This document shows, piece after piece, positions 24,301-35,420 of a DNA stretch of 64,000 nucleotides. Made by a program: the position numbers and the translations under genes. This stretch comes from Cervus elaphus (lineage: Eukaryota > Chordata > Mammalia > Artiodactyla > Cervidae). The notes beneath the pieces are model-generated. The model was not told the DNA's origin. It ran no database searches and saw nothing but the letters and a program-made list of their open reading frames with translations. Positions within the stretch are counted from its first letter, which is position 1. Every line of letters begins with the position of its first letter. The stretch is from the NCBI RefSeq assembly GCF_910594005.1, contig NC_057815.1, positions 83,747,552 to 83,811,551 on the forward strand, written 5' to 3'.

Positions 24301-24610
24301 ATATTTGAGGGTAATACAGTCAGCACTTTGCAGCACAGGGTATGAAAGAAAGAAAGCAAACACCACACAACATAAAAAAATGTCAAGTTTCTAGCTTACA
24401 GAGCACTGTGAATAAGAGAGAAAGAGAAAGAATATGAAATAAGTAACTGTCATAGGATGACCACCTGTCCAGCTTTTCCTGGGACTGAGGGGTTTCCTGG
24501 GAACTGAAACTTTGAGTATTCAAACTAGTAAAGTCCCCGGCTCACCAGGATGCCTCCATCACTCTGCTGTTACAATGGCAAGCCTCTAAAATCATCTTAC
24601 TAGAAAACAT
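24301..24610. other. Non-coding sequence, nothing recognised
   Basis: Spacer between the GC-rich pocket and the G-run structure. Confidence 0.45.
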
Positions 24611-24659
24611 TTTAGACAGCGGGGGGGGGGGGGGGGGGAACTTTAGACAGTCTAAAGTT
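24611..24659. repeat. 18-G run flanked by tttagacag repeats and a palindrome
   Basis: A pure G run spans 24621-24638. 'tttagacag' precedes it at 24611-24619 and recurs at 24642-24650. The second copy lies inside a perfect inverted repeat, 24639-24648 against 24650-24659, with a one-base centre. Confidence 0.9.
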
Positions 24660-25905
24660 TGCTATTAATTAGCTGTGTGAATTGAAGCCTCTGGATGTGG
24701 GTTTCTTCCATAAAAATAAAATAAAGTAAAATAATTTGGTTCCCTGAAAGATTTAAGGTTGAATATTCCATAAATGTTTTGATAGGACAGTTCTGATTTG
24801 GAAGCCAGAATTTTTTCCATTGCTGGCATACAATATCAGTCATCAGGATGACATATTTCAAGAAATAAGCAAAATATTTGTAAGCTATACCACGCTCACA
24901 AACAGTAGCTGGATAAACTTCCACATAGCAGTGGGTTGGATAATGTAGATGGACAGATTGCAAATGTGGCTGCATTTCTCCTGATCAAATTTAATGTGTG
25001 CATATTTCTGCTTATAGAATTATATCATGGTAAATCACATACAAATATGGAAGACAAATCACAGCTTCCCTGGCCACATTCTCCTCTTCTTTTCTTCCAC
25101 TTTACTTTTATTTTCCTGCTTCTGAAGGGTAAAGCAGAAATTTGACCCTGGAAATGTATCTGTTGTTTTCATTCCATAAAGGAAAAAAAAAAAAGTAAGT
25201 CGAACCAAAGGTCTTTAATAGAGGGATGACGAAGGATAAAACACTTAAATGGATTAGCAACTGCTCTACTGGGCCGAGGCTTATTAACCCATAAAGTTTG
25301 AGCTTGAGGACAGCAGGTTTCAATACCTTACATTTTATTTCCAAATCATGGAACCAAGCTGATGGATGTGCCCAACATTTGACATTTGAAATCAGGATCT
25401 TCAGTCATTGTCTCACTCTTATGACTCCCCTTAGACCAGTTCTTTGTTCTAACTTTTGGTCTCGACCCTTGGCCTTGAATATTGAGCTTTCTTTGGTATG
25501 AAGTTTGTGTCCCTTAATGACTACACAGGTCTTCAAGGATACTTAGGGGTAACTTTTGATCCCAGAAAAGGATATCATATATCTTGCTCACATCCTCTGA
25601 AGCTTCCAAAGGGAGCTTTCATGACAGTTCAACTTTCTAAAGAAGCAAGGTGCAAGGAACTTTAAACTATAATAATTCTACACGACCACCAGTACTTCCC
25701 CTGACCTACTCCTTCCCCTACTTTGGTAGATTTCTTGTCCCCTTTATGGTCTTACTAATGCATTTAGCACATAACCTTAGTCAGGAAATAATCACATTGC
25801 ATTATAATTCTTTGTTCCTCTGTTAAACTTCTTTGTTAAAGAGCGACACAATTTCCTGGAGTGGAAGTCATATCTCTGTGGATTTTGCACCCAGCTCCAT
25901 ATTTG
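24660..25905. other. Non-coding sequence, nothing recognised
   Basis: About 1.25 kb. Several overlapping short ORFs on both strands (24652-25501) show no family features. There is an A-run at about 25181-25193. Confidence 0.45.
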
Positions 25906-25908
25906 ATA

Positions 25909-26128
25909 CTCAGGTGGCTCAGTGGGGGAGGCGGGGGGAGGGAAATCTGCTTATAAATGCAGGAGATGCCAGTTTGATAGCTGAGTTGGGAAGATCCTCT
26001 GGTGAAGGAAATGGCAACCCACTCTAGTATTCTTGCCTGGGAAATGTTATGGACAGAGGAGCCTGGCAGGCTACAGCCCATGGGGTTGCAAAAGAGTCCG
26101 ACATGACTTAGCAACTAAACAACAAGGT
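25909..26128 (+). mobile_element. Bov-tA SINE
   Basis: A degenerate tRNA-like head ('caggtggctcagtggggg') with a G-rich expansion at 25922-25941 is followed by the normal body ('ggaaatggcaacccactc', 'ggacagaggagcctggcagg', 'gagtccgacatgacttagca') and an 'aacaacaa' tail. No clear target duplication. Confidence 0.88.
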
Positions 26129-26780
26129 GCTCATTAAGTGTTTTTGAAAGTAATGAATGAGTGAATAAGAAAACAACTATAATTGAGACCTTGAGACTGT
26201 CATCATGGTAAATTACTTCTGCTTTTTGCGGTTTGGAAACTTTCCCACAAATGACCTCTAATGCCAAGTTCTATAATATAAACATGAGTCAATTTAGTTT
26301 TTTAGCCTTAAAATAATAAGATATTACAGAACATCAGAGGCAAATGAAAACTGAGTGAGTCTCTGTCACAGTGTGGCCTAGAGCATACACTTTTGACACC
26401 AAAAATAAGACACTTTTCAAATAAGGGCACTTCAAAGCTAACATTCCCAGCCTAAAGCTAAGAAAGCCAACTCCTACTTGGCCTAAAGGAAAAGAAAGGC
26501 TGTGGAAAAACCACACTGTCTAGTCACCATCCTACAAGAACCTCTGTCCTTCACAAAGGCACAGGGCAGGTGGAGGGTAAATGGTCTATTGTTAGACTGC
26601 TCATGTAGGTTAAACTCCAAACAGACCATTTGGAAAGGGAAATGGTCACTGTTAGTAATTATGTCAAATAAAGCAGGACTTTACTTGGGAAACCTGGACA
26701 CATAGTTACCCTGTAATCTGAACAGCTCCTGCTTTATAACAATAGTTTGGGGCTAGTATAGGATGAGGAGTGGAGAAAGA
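26129..26780. other. Non-coding sequence, nothing recognised
   Basis: About 650 bp without a recognisable repeat or gene. Confidence 0.45.
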
Positions 26781-26784
26781 GAGG

Positions 26785-26985
26785 TGATTTTGCCCCCTAG
26801 TGACATTTTAGAGACATTTTTGGTCATTATAGCTGGGTAGAGGTGCTACTGACATCAGACCAGTAAAAACCGGAGATGTTGCTTAACATCCTATAATGCA
26901 CAGCACAGCACCTCAGGGGAAAAAAAAAAATTTTATCTGGCTCATGATGGTAGTAGCACCACTTTTGAGAACCTTGTTCTACATC
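26785..26985 (-). mobile_element. MER20-like hAT DNA transposon remnant
   Basis: 'ttttgccccctagtgacattttagagacatttttggtcatta', 'gaggtgctactgacatc', 'catcctataatgcacagcacagc' and 'ttttgagaaccttg' follow the order of a roughly 220-bp non-autonomous hAT element that I recall as MER20. A second relative in the opposite orientation lies at 36200-36420. The family name is from memory. Confidence 0.6.
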
Positions 26986-27631
26986 TTCTAAAACCCTCCA
27001 AAATGGTGAAAATGCATTTATTTCTTCCCTCCTAGATAAAGATTTGGCTTTCTGAAATTTTAATCTCTCAATCCATTTTTCTGTCCCATGTCTGAAATTG
27101 TTTCTGAAATATGGCTACCTAGTAAGTAGGTAAGATCTAAAATAGATCTAAAACCTTATATATATGTGGCAAAGTATTTTTGATCAGAAAATATACCAGA
27201 GTAATGAGAAGTCTTTTAAAATGTCAGTTGTATTCTAAAATTCTATGTTCTTTTACTTTTATTAAATCCCGTTTCAGGCATTTATTATCCCAATATTGAA
27301 GGTACTTTCATAAGGGATAATATTACAATGATTTTTTAGTCATAAGATGACTTCTCACTTTTTGTACCCAAACACCATAAACACACACACATACACCAAT
27401 CTCTCTCTCCCTTCTCTTTCTCACACACATATATACATACACACAAATATACATCAAAAGAATGGAATGATTAGAAATAAAATCCCATTTGTGGTGGAGA
27501 GATTAACTAAGACACATCCCCACTAAAAAGCCTTTCAACTCGTATTTTTAAAATGATTGAGAGAAGGGAATCATTTTAATCGTATGCATGGAAGCATAGA
27601 TCCACACTTTATATATATATATATATATAAT
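26986..27631. repeat. Spacer with CA/CT/TA simple repeats
   Basis: A compound CA/CT/CA tract lies at 27377-27452 and (TA)n at 27609-27629. The rest is AT-rich with nothing recognised. Confidence 0.7.
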
Positions 27632-27642
27632 AAATATTACAA

Positions 27643-27737
27643 GCTCCAGGAGTTGGTGATGGACAGGGAAGCCTGTCATGCTGAAGTCCATGGGGTCGCA
27701 AAGAATTGGTCACAACTGAGTTACTGAACTGAACTGA
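27643..27737 (+). mobile_element. BovB 3'-terminal stub, 95 bp
   Basis: Only the last 95 bases of BovB are present, from 'gctccaggagttggtgatgg' to the 'actgaactgaactg' terminus. A perfect 11-bp target duplication, aaatattacaa, at 27632-27642 and 27738-27748 shows that this is a complete insertion event and not a deletion product. Confidence 0.95.
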
Positions 27738-27748
27738 AAATATTACAA

Positions 27749-28089
27749 ACTAATCAGTAAACTCTGTAAGATGCAATTTTAATAAGAACTGTTTTAATTC
27801 AAGCTGTCTGTCTGCTGTGTTCATTGTGAATCGCTGGCACCTGAGAGTCTCGCCCATGGTTGGCACATGGCATGTACTTGTTAGTGTTGCTTTTCTTATT
27901 TACTGCAGACCTATCAGACAAAAAAATTCCTTATCCTAGAAATATCTAAAATACATTTAACAGTTTTGAAGTCATTTTCTTGGTTAGGCTAGAATGGATA
28001 TTAGAAAATTACTGTAAATATTCTAGGTAAGCATTAAAGTTAGGTTTATGGATATATCTAGAACTTAAATAGCAACAACTTTACAGTGG
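27749..28089. other. Non-coding sequence with an L2-like 3' tail pattern
   Basis: 'tggttggcacatggcatgtacttg' at about 27858-27881 resembles an L2/MIR 3' end. Nothing else is recognised. Confidence 0.35.
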
Positions 28090-28258
28090 TCTTTCTACAT
28101 TTCTTTTTTAACAGTTCTGAGAAGATATAATAACAACATACTACACAATTCACCCACTGCAAGTGTAAAAATCTTATGATTTTCAGTAAATTTCTAGAGC
28201 TGTGTAATTATCAGCACAAATCAATTTTGGAACATTTCCATCGCCCCAGAGTGCTGTC
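28090..28258 (-). mobile_element. Old L1 (L1M-type) 3' fragment
   Basis: 'acaacatactacacaattcacccactgcaagtgtaaaa', 'gagctgtgtaattatcagcaca' and 'ggaacatttccatcgcccca' match the familiar reverse-complement 3' region of an old mammalian L1. Confidence 0.6.
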
Positions 28259-28568
28259 TGGCGCCTGTGTCCAGCTAATCTCTGCTCATCCCTGACAGCC
28301 ATTGTCTATACTTATTATGCATTTGGAAAAGCTGACTCTTCAAGCCAGCAAGGAGTGACCCTCCAAAGGAAAGAGTTTCCCCAAAGAATGTAGTAAATAT
28401 CACTGCCTTCTGTTCCTTTCGCTTTCTGCCCCAAGTTTGTGTCAATCACAGTAACTCACCTGAGACTGGCGGAAATAGGATTGAGGAGAGGTGTAGACGT
28501 AGTTGAAACCATGCCTGAGACAAGGTGAAAAGAAAGTGATGGGACAGCTTTGCTCAGATGTGGTTTTC

Positions 28569-28570
<2 letters not shown>
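28259..28570. other. Non-coding sequence, nothing recognised
   Basis: About 310 bp. No repeat or coding features found. Confidence 0.4.

Positions 28571-28602
<32 letters not shown>
28571..28602. repeat. (GT)16 microsatellite
   Basis: Pure GT dinucleotide run of 32 bases. It produces artefactual Val-Cys and Thr-His ORFs on the two strands. Confidence 0.97.
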
Positions 28603-28604
<2 letters not shown>

Positions 28605-29150
28605 AAGAGACAAAAAGTGGTACTGGTCTTAAGGGAAATGAACCCTGAGACTGAGAGTCCATGTAGCATAACAGTGCCTAAGGAATTGATAACAAAGCCT
28701 TCTTGACTATGTCTAACCAATTTCCAAGCCTTTTCAACTTTATGGTCTAAATACTTTTTAATCCATCAATTTTCCTCCATCTCTACTTCGACCTTTATCC
28801 AGGGAGGGAACTCACGTGCCTACTCAGGATTATTGCCACAGGGTCTTAAATCAAACTGTTTAAACTCTAGGGTAGCTCCTGGCCAAACAGCTCCTTCCTT
28901 AGAAAACGGGTAATTATGAGTAACATTTTTATGACTCCGGTTTGACAATGTCACACTCCTTGAAGCGAGTCACTGTCTTCTATCATCCCATGGCCTTGAG
29001 TGTATTGACCTGGTCCCTGTTGATGAGCGTGTCTTGTTTCTTTCCATCCAACTTCTCTGTAGTGATGTGTATTATTTCCTGACATATAGTTTTCAATTTG
29101 CTTTTCACAGTTTACAATTTCTGAAAATCAAGAGTGTTTACCATAGACTC
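28603..29150. other. Non-coding sequence, nothing recognised
   Basis: About 550 bp spacer. Confidence 0.45.
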
Positions 29151-29156
29151 TCTAGT

Positions 29157-29485
29157 GTTGCTGTTCAGTCACTAAGTCCTGTCTAACTCTTTGTGACCCC
29201 GTGGACTACAGCACATCAGGCTCCCCTGTCCTTCCCTATCTCCCAAAGTTTGCTCAAATTCATTTCCACTGAGTTGATGATGCTGTCTAACCATCTCATC
29301 CTCTGTCATCCCCTTCTCCTCTTGCCCTCACTCTTTCCCAGCATCAGGGTCTTTTCCAATGAGTTAGTTCTTCATGTCAGGTGGTCAAATTACTGGAGTT
29401 TTAGCTTCAGCATTAGTCCTTCCAGTGAATATTTAGGGTTGATTACCTTTAGGATTGACTGGCTTGATATCCTTTTAGTCCAAGC
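29157..29485 (-). mobile_element. Older BovB 3' fragment
   Basis: Reverse complement of the BovB 3' region ('tctaactctttgtgaccccg', 'ccagcatcagggtcttttcc', 'ccttccagtgaatatttagg'). It has more substitutions than copies A and B, so it is probably older. Confidence 0.9.
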
Positions 29486-29518
29486 TAAATAAATGTTTAT
29501 TATTTTAAGCTAGTTGTA

Positions 29519-29722
29519 TGTTTAGTCACTCAGTCATGTTGAACTCTTTGTGACCCCATGAAGTGCAGCCCACCAGGCTCCTCTGTCCATGGGGATTCTC
29601 CAGGCAAGAATACTGGAGTGGCTTGCTATGCCCTCCTCCAGAGGATCTTCCAAACCCAAGGATCAAACTCAGGTCTCCTGCACTGCAGGCAGATTTTTTA
29701 TTATCTGGGCCACCAGGGAAGC
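29519..29722 (-). mobile_element. Bov-tA SINE
   Basis: Complete Bov-tA on the minus strand: tRNA-like head ('ggcttccctggtggcccaga') at 29722 and tail ('gagtgactaaacat') at the left. It lies 33 bp from the BovB fragment in the same orientation. Confidence 0.92.
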
Positions 29723-30304
29723 CAGTCGGTTTGGAGCAATTTATTGTCAGCAGAACCTAACTACTATAGCTTAAAGATGAGAGGTACTAGGATATCTGGT
29801 AAGACTCCTTGTTCTGAGTGCTAGGTTAGGACCCAGTGTCAACTGAAGTTTAATATCCTCCCCAGACAAAGTGCTGTGGCAGAAACTATTAGAGTAGAAA
29901 ATGCATATATCTATACATATGAAATAACCTCATATATAAGTATATATAACTTTAAAAACTTTTAAAAACATAAAATTCCATGTTTCAATCGAGGGATATT
30001 TACTGCTTCTAATATCTTAATGGAACATGATTATAATTCCCATAAAATTACATTTTATCATAGAAATCATAGAATGGATAAGGGAAAGCACCAACACTAA
30101 AATAAGACCAAGAATAGTGCTCTTTGCACAATATCATGTGGTTGTTTATATCATCATCTCAATTAATAGCACCACTGAAAACAGGGAGCTTCTTCAGAAG
30201 CCTATTCCTTTCAAGCAAGGATACCCTCTCCTACAATGGACAACTAAAGAAAGGTCTCCTTTAAGGAAAAGACAAATGCTGTACACCATCACTTTTAAGT
30301 AAAA
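29723..30304. other. Non-coding AT-rich sequence
   Basis: TA-rich at 29903-29952. The 91-aa frame at 30027-30302 has no recognisable features. Confidence 0.45.
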
Positions 30305-30620
30305 TCTTAAAAGCCACCCTCATAGAAACAGAGAGTAGAATGGTGATTACCAAGGGCCAGGGTGGAAACTTGCAGTTGTAAGACAGGTTCTGGGACCAGG
30401 GGCACAGTACAGTGATGATAGTTAACGATACTGAAAGTTGCTAACAGAGTAGACCTTACATGTACTCATCACATGTAAGAAATGTTGATAATGTGATGTG
30501 ATGGAGTTGTCAAGCGATGCTATGGTGGTAATCACTTTTCAATATACCTGTATCAGGTCATCTTAAACTTACACAATGTTATGCCTCAATTATGTCTTAG
30601 CAAAACTGGAAAAAAATGAA
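30305..30620 (+). mobile_element. Old L1 3' UTR fragment
   Basis: 'catagaaacagagagtagaatggtgattaccaagggcc', 'gatagttaacgatactg', 'taagaaatgttgataatgtg' and 'tatcaggtcatc...acacaatgttatg' are in the order seen at the 3' end of old mammalian L1s. Confidence 0.7.
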
Positions 30621-31925
30621 GGTCTGCTAAGGGCTAGCTCTTATAAGGAGAAACATACACTATTTTCTGGTTTTAGAGTTGCCAGGCATATAAGTGAATA
30701 CAAACTGTGTGTTCAATTTAATATTCTGTTCTAAGTCAATCTTTTTTTTTCCCTAAGGATAAAATGAAATATTAATTTTGTAAATGTTTGGATAATGTTA
30801 ATTATCTAAACAGTAATTATCTAACTGTTGTTGGGATCATGGCCAGACCTCACAACAGATCAAAAAACCAAAATAAAAATTTAGCAATATATCTGAGCAT
30901 GGAATAATCTCTTTATTCATGGATGAAATTACTAAGTTGTCTTTTTAAAAAGTTAAGCAAGGAAACTCTAAGTGTAACCAAAATTTAGTACCACTTTCAC
31001 ATGCTGCTTTCCCATTTTTTCAGACACCAAGAAAGGGTTTAGGGGAAAAACAAAACCCGTATAAAATCCTTGCAAACCTTCTGAATAGTATCAGCGGTCT
31101 TCTGAGAATGAAATATACATATTCTTTTCCTGAATGCATGCCTTAAGTTACCCATTCTCAAAATAAATCTGCTATGAACTATATCTTCTCCATTTCATAA
31201 GTATCCAAAACAAAATAAATAAATAAGTAAATACTCCAACCTTCTTCATAGAATAACTCAGTGACATGTTTCATCTTTACAATGAAATGCAGCTGTAGAT
31301 TCCCCATTAAAAAGCAAATCCTCAATTTTCAAGTCTTGAATAGCTTGGTACTTCAAAAAGAATTGCTGCTGATGAAATTTATGGCATTGATAAGAGTCCA
31401 ATTCAAAAATCTTAACTTGGATAAACAGGATTTTCATTTGATGAGGAACTGGATAGATGGGCATTCACTTTAAACCCATGCCTGTCAGTAATTTTTTTTT
31501 TTTAAGTAGTTAAACAAGTTTTGATAACTACTTTGGACTAGGTAATACTGCTTCTTTTTGTTAAGTGAACTATTTCAGGTGTATTATTGCCACTTAAATA
31601 TGACCTTGCACTCCCAGATACTGTTTCAGGGAATAATTGTGCAAGTAAGCAATATTGATATTTTTCTGAACTATTTACCTCCTTTGTGCATCCAGCCTGT
31701 CTTTTTGTTTTCATTCCTTTGAATCCTTTCCCCATTCTTCTTTCTGAAACCATTATCTTTTAGCATAGCAAATGTGTTTTAATAAATCTAAAATTATACC
31801 AGCAGAAAATTGCCTCATCAAATGTCAATGTGTTCAACTAGAGCTCAGTGCAAATTCAGCAGTTTATTATTTTGTATAAAACTGGAGTTTTCTTTTGTAA
31901 AGTTAATGATCAACTCATCTTTGAA
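30621..31925. other. Non-coding sequence, nothing recognised
   Basis: About 1.3 kb AT-rich spacer with short T- and A-runs (30742-30752, 31492-31503). No gene seen. Confidence 0.45.
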
Positions 31926-31929
31926 TCAC

Positions 31930-32980
31930 TGGACCATACTGTTTTACTAGGAATGAAACTACTATATAACCCAGCAATCCCACCACTGGGCATATACCCT
32001 GAGAAAATCATAATCCAAAAAGACATGTACCCCCATGTTCATTGCAGCACTATTTACAATAGCTGGGACACAGAAACAACCTAGATGTCCATCGACAGAT
32101 GAATGGACAAAGAACTTGTGGTACATATATACAATGGAATATTACTCAGCCATAAAAAGGAATCAATTTGAGTCAGTCGAACTGAGGTGAATGAAACTAG
32201 AGCCTGTTATACAGAGTGAAATAAGTTAGAAAGAGAAAAACAAATACTGAAGAATTGATGCTTTTGAACTGTGGTGTTGGAAAAGAATCTTCAGAGTCCC
32301 TTGGACTGCAAGAAGATCTAACCAGTCAATCCTAAAGGAAATCAGTCCTGAATATTCATTGGAAGGACTGATGCTGAGGCTGAAACTCCAATATTTTGGC
32401 CATCTGATGCGAAAAACTGACTCATTGAACGAGACCATGATGCTGGGAAAGATTGAAGGCAGGAGGAAAAGAGGACAACAGAGGATGAGATGGTTGGATG
32501 GCATCACTGACTCAATATACATGATTGGAGCAAGCTTCGGGGGTTGGTGATGGATGGCGAAACCTGGCCTGCTGCAGTCTGCGGGGTCGCACAGAGTCAG
32601 ACACAAGTGAGAGACTGAACTTATCTGAACACATATATCTAGAAAAGTGATGCTGATGAACCTATTTGCAAGGCAGGAATAGAGATGCAAATGTAGAGAA
32701 CAGACTTGAGAATACAATGGGAAAAGGGGATGGTGGGATGGGTTGAGAGTTGCACTGAAACATATACATTACCATATGTAAAATAGATAGCTAGTGGGAA
32801 GTTGTTGTAAAGACAGGGAGCTCAACCCAGTGCTCTGTGACAAACTAGAAGGGTCAGAGGGAGGCTCAGCAGGGAGGGAATATATGGGGCTAATTCACGT
32901 TGTTGTATGGCAGACACCAAGACAGTATTGTAAAGCAATTATCCTCCAATTAAAAATAAATTTAAAAAAACAGAAATGCT
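31930..32980 (+). mobile_element. Old L1 3' end, split by a BovB insertion
   Basis: The left part (31930-32249) encodes a degraded ORF2 C-terminus ('acccagcaatcccaccactg', 'acaatggaatattactcagc'). The right part (about 32623-32976) is L1 3' UTR ending 'tatcctccaattaaaaataaa' with an A-rich tail. The two parts are contiguous in L1 once the BovB segment between them is removed. It is clearly more diverged than L1 copies 1-3. Confidence 0.88.
32250..32622 (+). mobile_element. BovB LINE 3' fragment nested in L1
   Basis: BovB in + orientation, from 'gaagaattgatgcttttgaa' (RT C-terminus) to 'gagagactgaac' near the 3' end. The boundaries are where L1 similarity stops and resumes. No convincing target duplication is visible, possibly through later mutation. 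Confidence 0.88.
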
Positions 32981-33549
32981 TCCAATAATATTGGTGATTT
33001 TTTAAAACTGGAATTGTCTTCAAAGATGAGCCATCAGCTGAGCTGACTCTATTGTGAACTTCGCTTATGTTCTTAGCAATGTTGGACTTCAATTCTTTTA
33101 TTTATGTTTGTTTTGTTCTGTTCTGTGTTTACTTAACAGTAATTTACATAACTTCTGTTTGTTTTTATTTTGTAACAATGGTATGTTACCTTGCCACCTT
33201 CCAACAAAATCACCTGTGAAATAGTGTTTAAATATTAAAAAGAAGGGTAAAATTATATGTGTGAAATATTGAAGTTTCTGGAAATTTTATGTATAGTCAG
33301 GAGTGCTAAGAAAATAAATCCAGTTATATCATGATGGGGAAAGTCTTAGAAAAATCAGAACCTATCTATTCTATGGTTATTATTTAGCCATAAAAAAGGA
33401 TAAAGTTTAAGACTATATAGCTAGGCAGGAAATAAGTTATAGGTAATGGTAAGTTAAAAACAGAGGGATGTATTCTAATGTTTGTACAGTGTAAAAATAT
33501 CCACTGCTGATCTTTATAAACAGAAAGGCAATACTTTCATTTAAGTTTT
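32981..33549. other. Non-coding sequence, nothing recognised
   Basis: About 570 bp AT-rich spacer ending at the target site of L1 copy 3. Confidence 0.45.
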
Positions 33550-33564
33550 TAAAATTCTGTCCCA

Positions 33565-34200
33565 AGAAAAATAAATGACCCAATCAAAAAATGGGCCAAA
33601 GAACTAAACAGACATTTCTCCAAGGAAGACATACAGATGGCTAACAAACACATGAAAAGATGCTCAACATCACTCATTATTAGAGAAATGCAAATCAAAA
33701 CCACAATGAGGTACCATTACACGCCAGTCAGGATGGCTGCTATCCAAAAGTCTACAAGCAATAAATGCTGGAGAGGGTGTGGAGAAAAGGGAACCCTCTT
33801 ACACGGTTGGTGGGAATGCAAAATAGTACAGCCACTATGGAAAACAGTGTGGAGATTTCTTAAAAAACTGGAAATAGACCTGCCATATGACCCAGCAATC
33901 CCACTTCTGGGCATACACACTGAGGAAACCAGATCTGAAAGAGACACGTGCACCCCAATGTTCATTGCAGCACTGTTTATAATAGCCAGGACATGGAAGC
34001 AACCTAGATGCCCATCAGCAGATGAATGGATCAGGAAGCTGTGGTACATATACACCATGGAATATTACTCAGCCATTAAAAAGAATTCATTTGAATCAGT
34101 CCTAATGAGATGGATGAAACTGGAGCCCCTTATACAGAGTGAAGTAAGCCAGAAAGATAAAGAACATTATAGCATACTAACACATATATGTGGAATTTAG
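33565..34200 (+). pseudogene. L1 ORF2 C-terminal remnant (copy 3)
   Basis: The frame is open from the insertion start to the native stop at 34198-34200. Its last 187 codons (from 33637) differ from copy 1 at only about eight positions. The CX3CX7HX4C cysteine-rich motif is kept (at about 33766-33819). RT and endonuclease are absent because of truncation, so there is no active enzyme. Confidence 0.92.
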
Positions 34201-34542
34201 AAAGATGGTAACGATAACCCTATATGCAAAACAGAAAAAGAGACACAGAAATACAGAACAGACTTTTGAACTCTGTGGGAGAAGGTGAGGGTGGGATATT
34301 TCAAAAGAACAGCATGTATACTATTTATGGTGAAACAGATCACCAGCCCAGGTGGGATGCATGAGACAAGTGCTCGGGCCTGGTGCACTGGGAAGACCCA
34401 GAGGAATCAGGTGGAGAGGGAGGTGGGAGGGGGGATCGGGATGGGGAATACGTGTAAATCTATGGCTGATTCATATCAATGTATGACCAAAAAAAAAAAT
34501 AAATAAATAATAATTTAAAAAAAAAAAGAAAAAAAAAAGAAA
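33565..34542 (+). mobile_element. Recent 5'-truncated L1 insertion, copy 3 (978 bp)
   Basis: The insertion starts inside the ORF2 C-terminus and ends in a long A-rich tail (about 34489-34542). A perfect 15-bp target duplication, taaaattctgtccca, lies at 33550-33564 and 34543-34557. The left end reads ttttt/aaaatt, matching the TTTT/AA cleavage preference of L1 endonuclease. The sequence is very close to copy 1. With the intact tail and perfect TSD it is the best candidate for a young insertion in the window. Confidence 0.97.
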
Positions 34543-34759
34543 TAAAATTCTGTCCCACTTTCAAACTGTGATTTTAAAAATGCTTACTTTTATAAAAAGA
34601 AAAAATTAACTCTCTACTTCAGTCACAGACAGGCTCAAACCAATCCACAGTACTTTTTTCTTTTTTAAATATTATTTGGAGAGCTGAAATTTCTTCTCCT
34701 TGTACTTAATTTTCTCCTTTGTGCAGTTTCATCTCTTCCTCACTCCATATTTGCCCATA

Positions 34760-34978
34760 TAGGGACTTCCCTGGTGGCCCATTGTTTAAGAATCTGCCTT
34801 GTAGTGTAGGGGATATGGTTCAGATTCCTGGTCAGGGAATAAAATGCCACATACCACGGGTCAAGGGTCAACTAAGGCCATGCCACAACAACCGAGCCTG
34901 CAAACCCTAGCAAATGATCCCACATGACACAAAGAAGATTCCATTAATACTGGATTTAGGCAAATAAACAAATAAATG
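34760..34978 (+). mobile_element. CHR-type tRNA-derived SINE
   Basis: Starts 'gggacttccctggtggccca', includes 'agattcctggtcagggaata' and 'ccatgccacaacaac', and ends in an 'aaataaacaaataaat' tail. This is the standard layout of cetartiodactyl CHR SINEs. Confidence 0.82.
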
Positions 34979-35194
34979 AAATGTCTCGTTCTATAAATTC
35001 CTGTCTCAAGTTACCTCATGGAGCTTCATTTTAAATGTCCATCCTAAGACCTTCTTCTGGAATTCCTACCTGTGCCATTTCCGACAATTTAAACCATTGA
35101 TTTCCTCTTACTCATTCTTTAGTTTGACCTGTTTGATCGTACACTACAGCTACTAGGACAATAACTAGCAAATAAAGGCTACCATGCAAGATAA

Positions 35195-35408
35195 GGGCTT
35201 CCCAGGTGACTCAGCGGGTAAAGAATCTGCCTGCCTTGCAGGAGACACAGGAGAGACACAAGTTCGATCCCTGGGTCAGGAAGACACCCTGGAGGAGGAA
35301 ATGGCTGCCCGTTCTAGGATTCTTGCCTGGAGAATCTCTGGGACAGAGGAAGCTGGGGGGTTACAGTCCATAGGGTTGCAAAGAATTAGATGCAATGCAG
35401 CACACACG
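35195..35408 (+). mobile_element. Bov-tA SINE
   Basis: Complete Bov-tA: tRNA-like head 'gggcttcccaggtgactcag' with B-box-like 'gttcgatccctgggtcag', then body and tail. A 12-bp flanking duplication with one mismatch lies at 35183-35194 (catgcaagataa) and 35409-35420 (catgcaaaataa). Confidence 0.93.
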
Positions 35409-35420
35409 CATGCAAAATAA

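Noticed and set aside
28442..28720. 92-aa minus-strand and 67-aa plus-strand ORFs with Thr-His or Val-Cys runs
   Set aside because: Produced by the (GT)n microsatellite and not by a protein.
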